Shown: in pieces, positions 38,560 to 38,896 of the stretch
Numbering within the stretch: position 1 is the stretch's first letter
Layout of the letters: the number at the start of each line of letters is the position of its first letter
Assembly (NCBI GenBank): GCA_030043315.1
Contig: JASHYA010000156.1
Span: forward strand, 1-38,896
Source: Acidimicrobiales bacterium
GTDB taxonomy: Bacteria; Actinomycetota; Acidimicrobiia; Acidimicrobiales; RAAP-2
Reading direction: 5' to 3'
Length of the DNA stretch: 38,896 nt
Program-made: the position numbers and the translations under genes
The notes under the pieces: model-generated
Seen by the model: the letters and a program-made list of their open reading frames with translations, nothing else
Told to the model about the DNA's origin: nothing
Database searches by the model: none

Positions 38560-38896
38560 TTTGACGTCCTCCCCGCCCTGAAGGGCGGGGATTCCTGCCT
38601 CCCCCGTGCTGTCTCTCACGCCGCAATGAGGGTGGTGTGAGCCGTAGGCACGGGTTGTGCAGGGTTCGCCCGAGCAACTCCGTCGCCGCGAGGCCGGTTG
38701 AGCCTCTTGTCGCGGCGCGCCACCGCATGCGGGTGATGCTGCTGCCCGCACCGTGAGCCTCGCTGCTTGCTGATGTTGGACGCCGGGTCCCCACAGACGT
38801 CGTCGCGGGTGAGGAGAGCAAGGGCTGCTTCCTCCACGTCCAACAGGTCGACGACCTTCCCGTCCACCTGGGTGGGGTGGACGTAGAGGGCCAAAA
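38560..38896 (-). mobile_element. Probable right-end remnant of an IS200/IS605-type (TnpB-family) element upstream of recF
   Basis: The minus-strand end ...GGCAGGAATCCCCGCCCTTCAGGGCGGGGAGGACGTCAAA resembles the hairpin and terminal sequence of IS200/IS605/TnpB element ends. No intact transposase is visible within the window. Confidence 0.45.
38571..38590. repeat. Perfect inverted repeat CCCCGCCCT-GA-AGGGCGGGG
   Basis: 9-bp arms with a 2-nt spacer, read directly from the sequence. Confidence 0.85.

Overview
High-GC actinobacterial-type chromosomal window, apparently near the replication origin: the right end carries recF-dciA-gyrB-gyrA on the minus strand, and a probable IS200/IS605-type (TnpB-family) element end lies upstream of recF. 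From left to right the window holds: a DMT transporter and small conserved proteins (DUF2277, a GNAT-cupin fusion, DUF1697, a cNMP-binding protein); an HxlR regulator divergent from two coupled trypsin-like/PDZ proteases that lack export signals; a nucleoside hydrolase/PfkB kinase pair with an intervening candidate sORF; a YhdH/AcuI-type reductase; a reductive-pyrimidine or hydantoin-type operon (nitrilase, dihydropyrimidinase, LLM flavin oxidoreductase); a group II PLP decarboxylase; a complete-looking hut operon (hutU, hutH, M20 amidohydrolase, hutF, hutI) preceded by an IclR regulator; a divergent operon (amino-acid-type ABC transporter, enolase-superfamily enzyme, FAD-dependent oxidase, acetamidase/formamidase); an exported HtrA-like protease; and a second DMT transporter. 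The best candidate for an undescribed system is the IclR-linked transporter/enolase/oxidase/formamidase operon beside hut, which has two matching operator-like palindromes in its control region. Also notable are the non-canonical QRDR residues in both GyrA and GyrB and the leaderless HtrA pair behind a perfect 20-bp palindrome. All family calls come from reading motifs; no database search was run. No tRNA, rRNA or CRISPR array was recognised.
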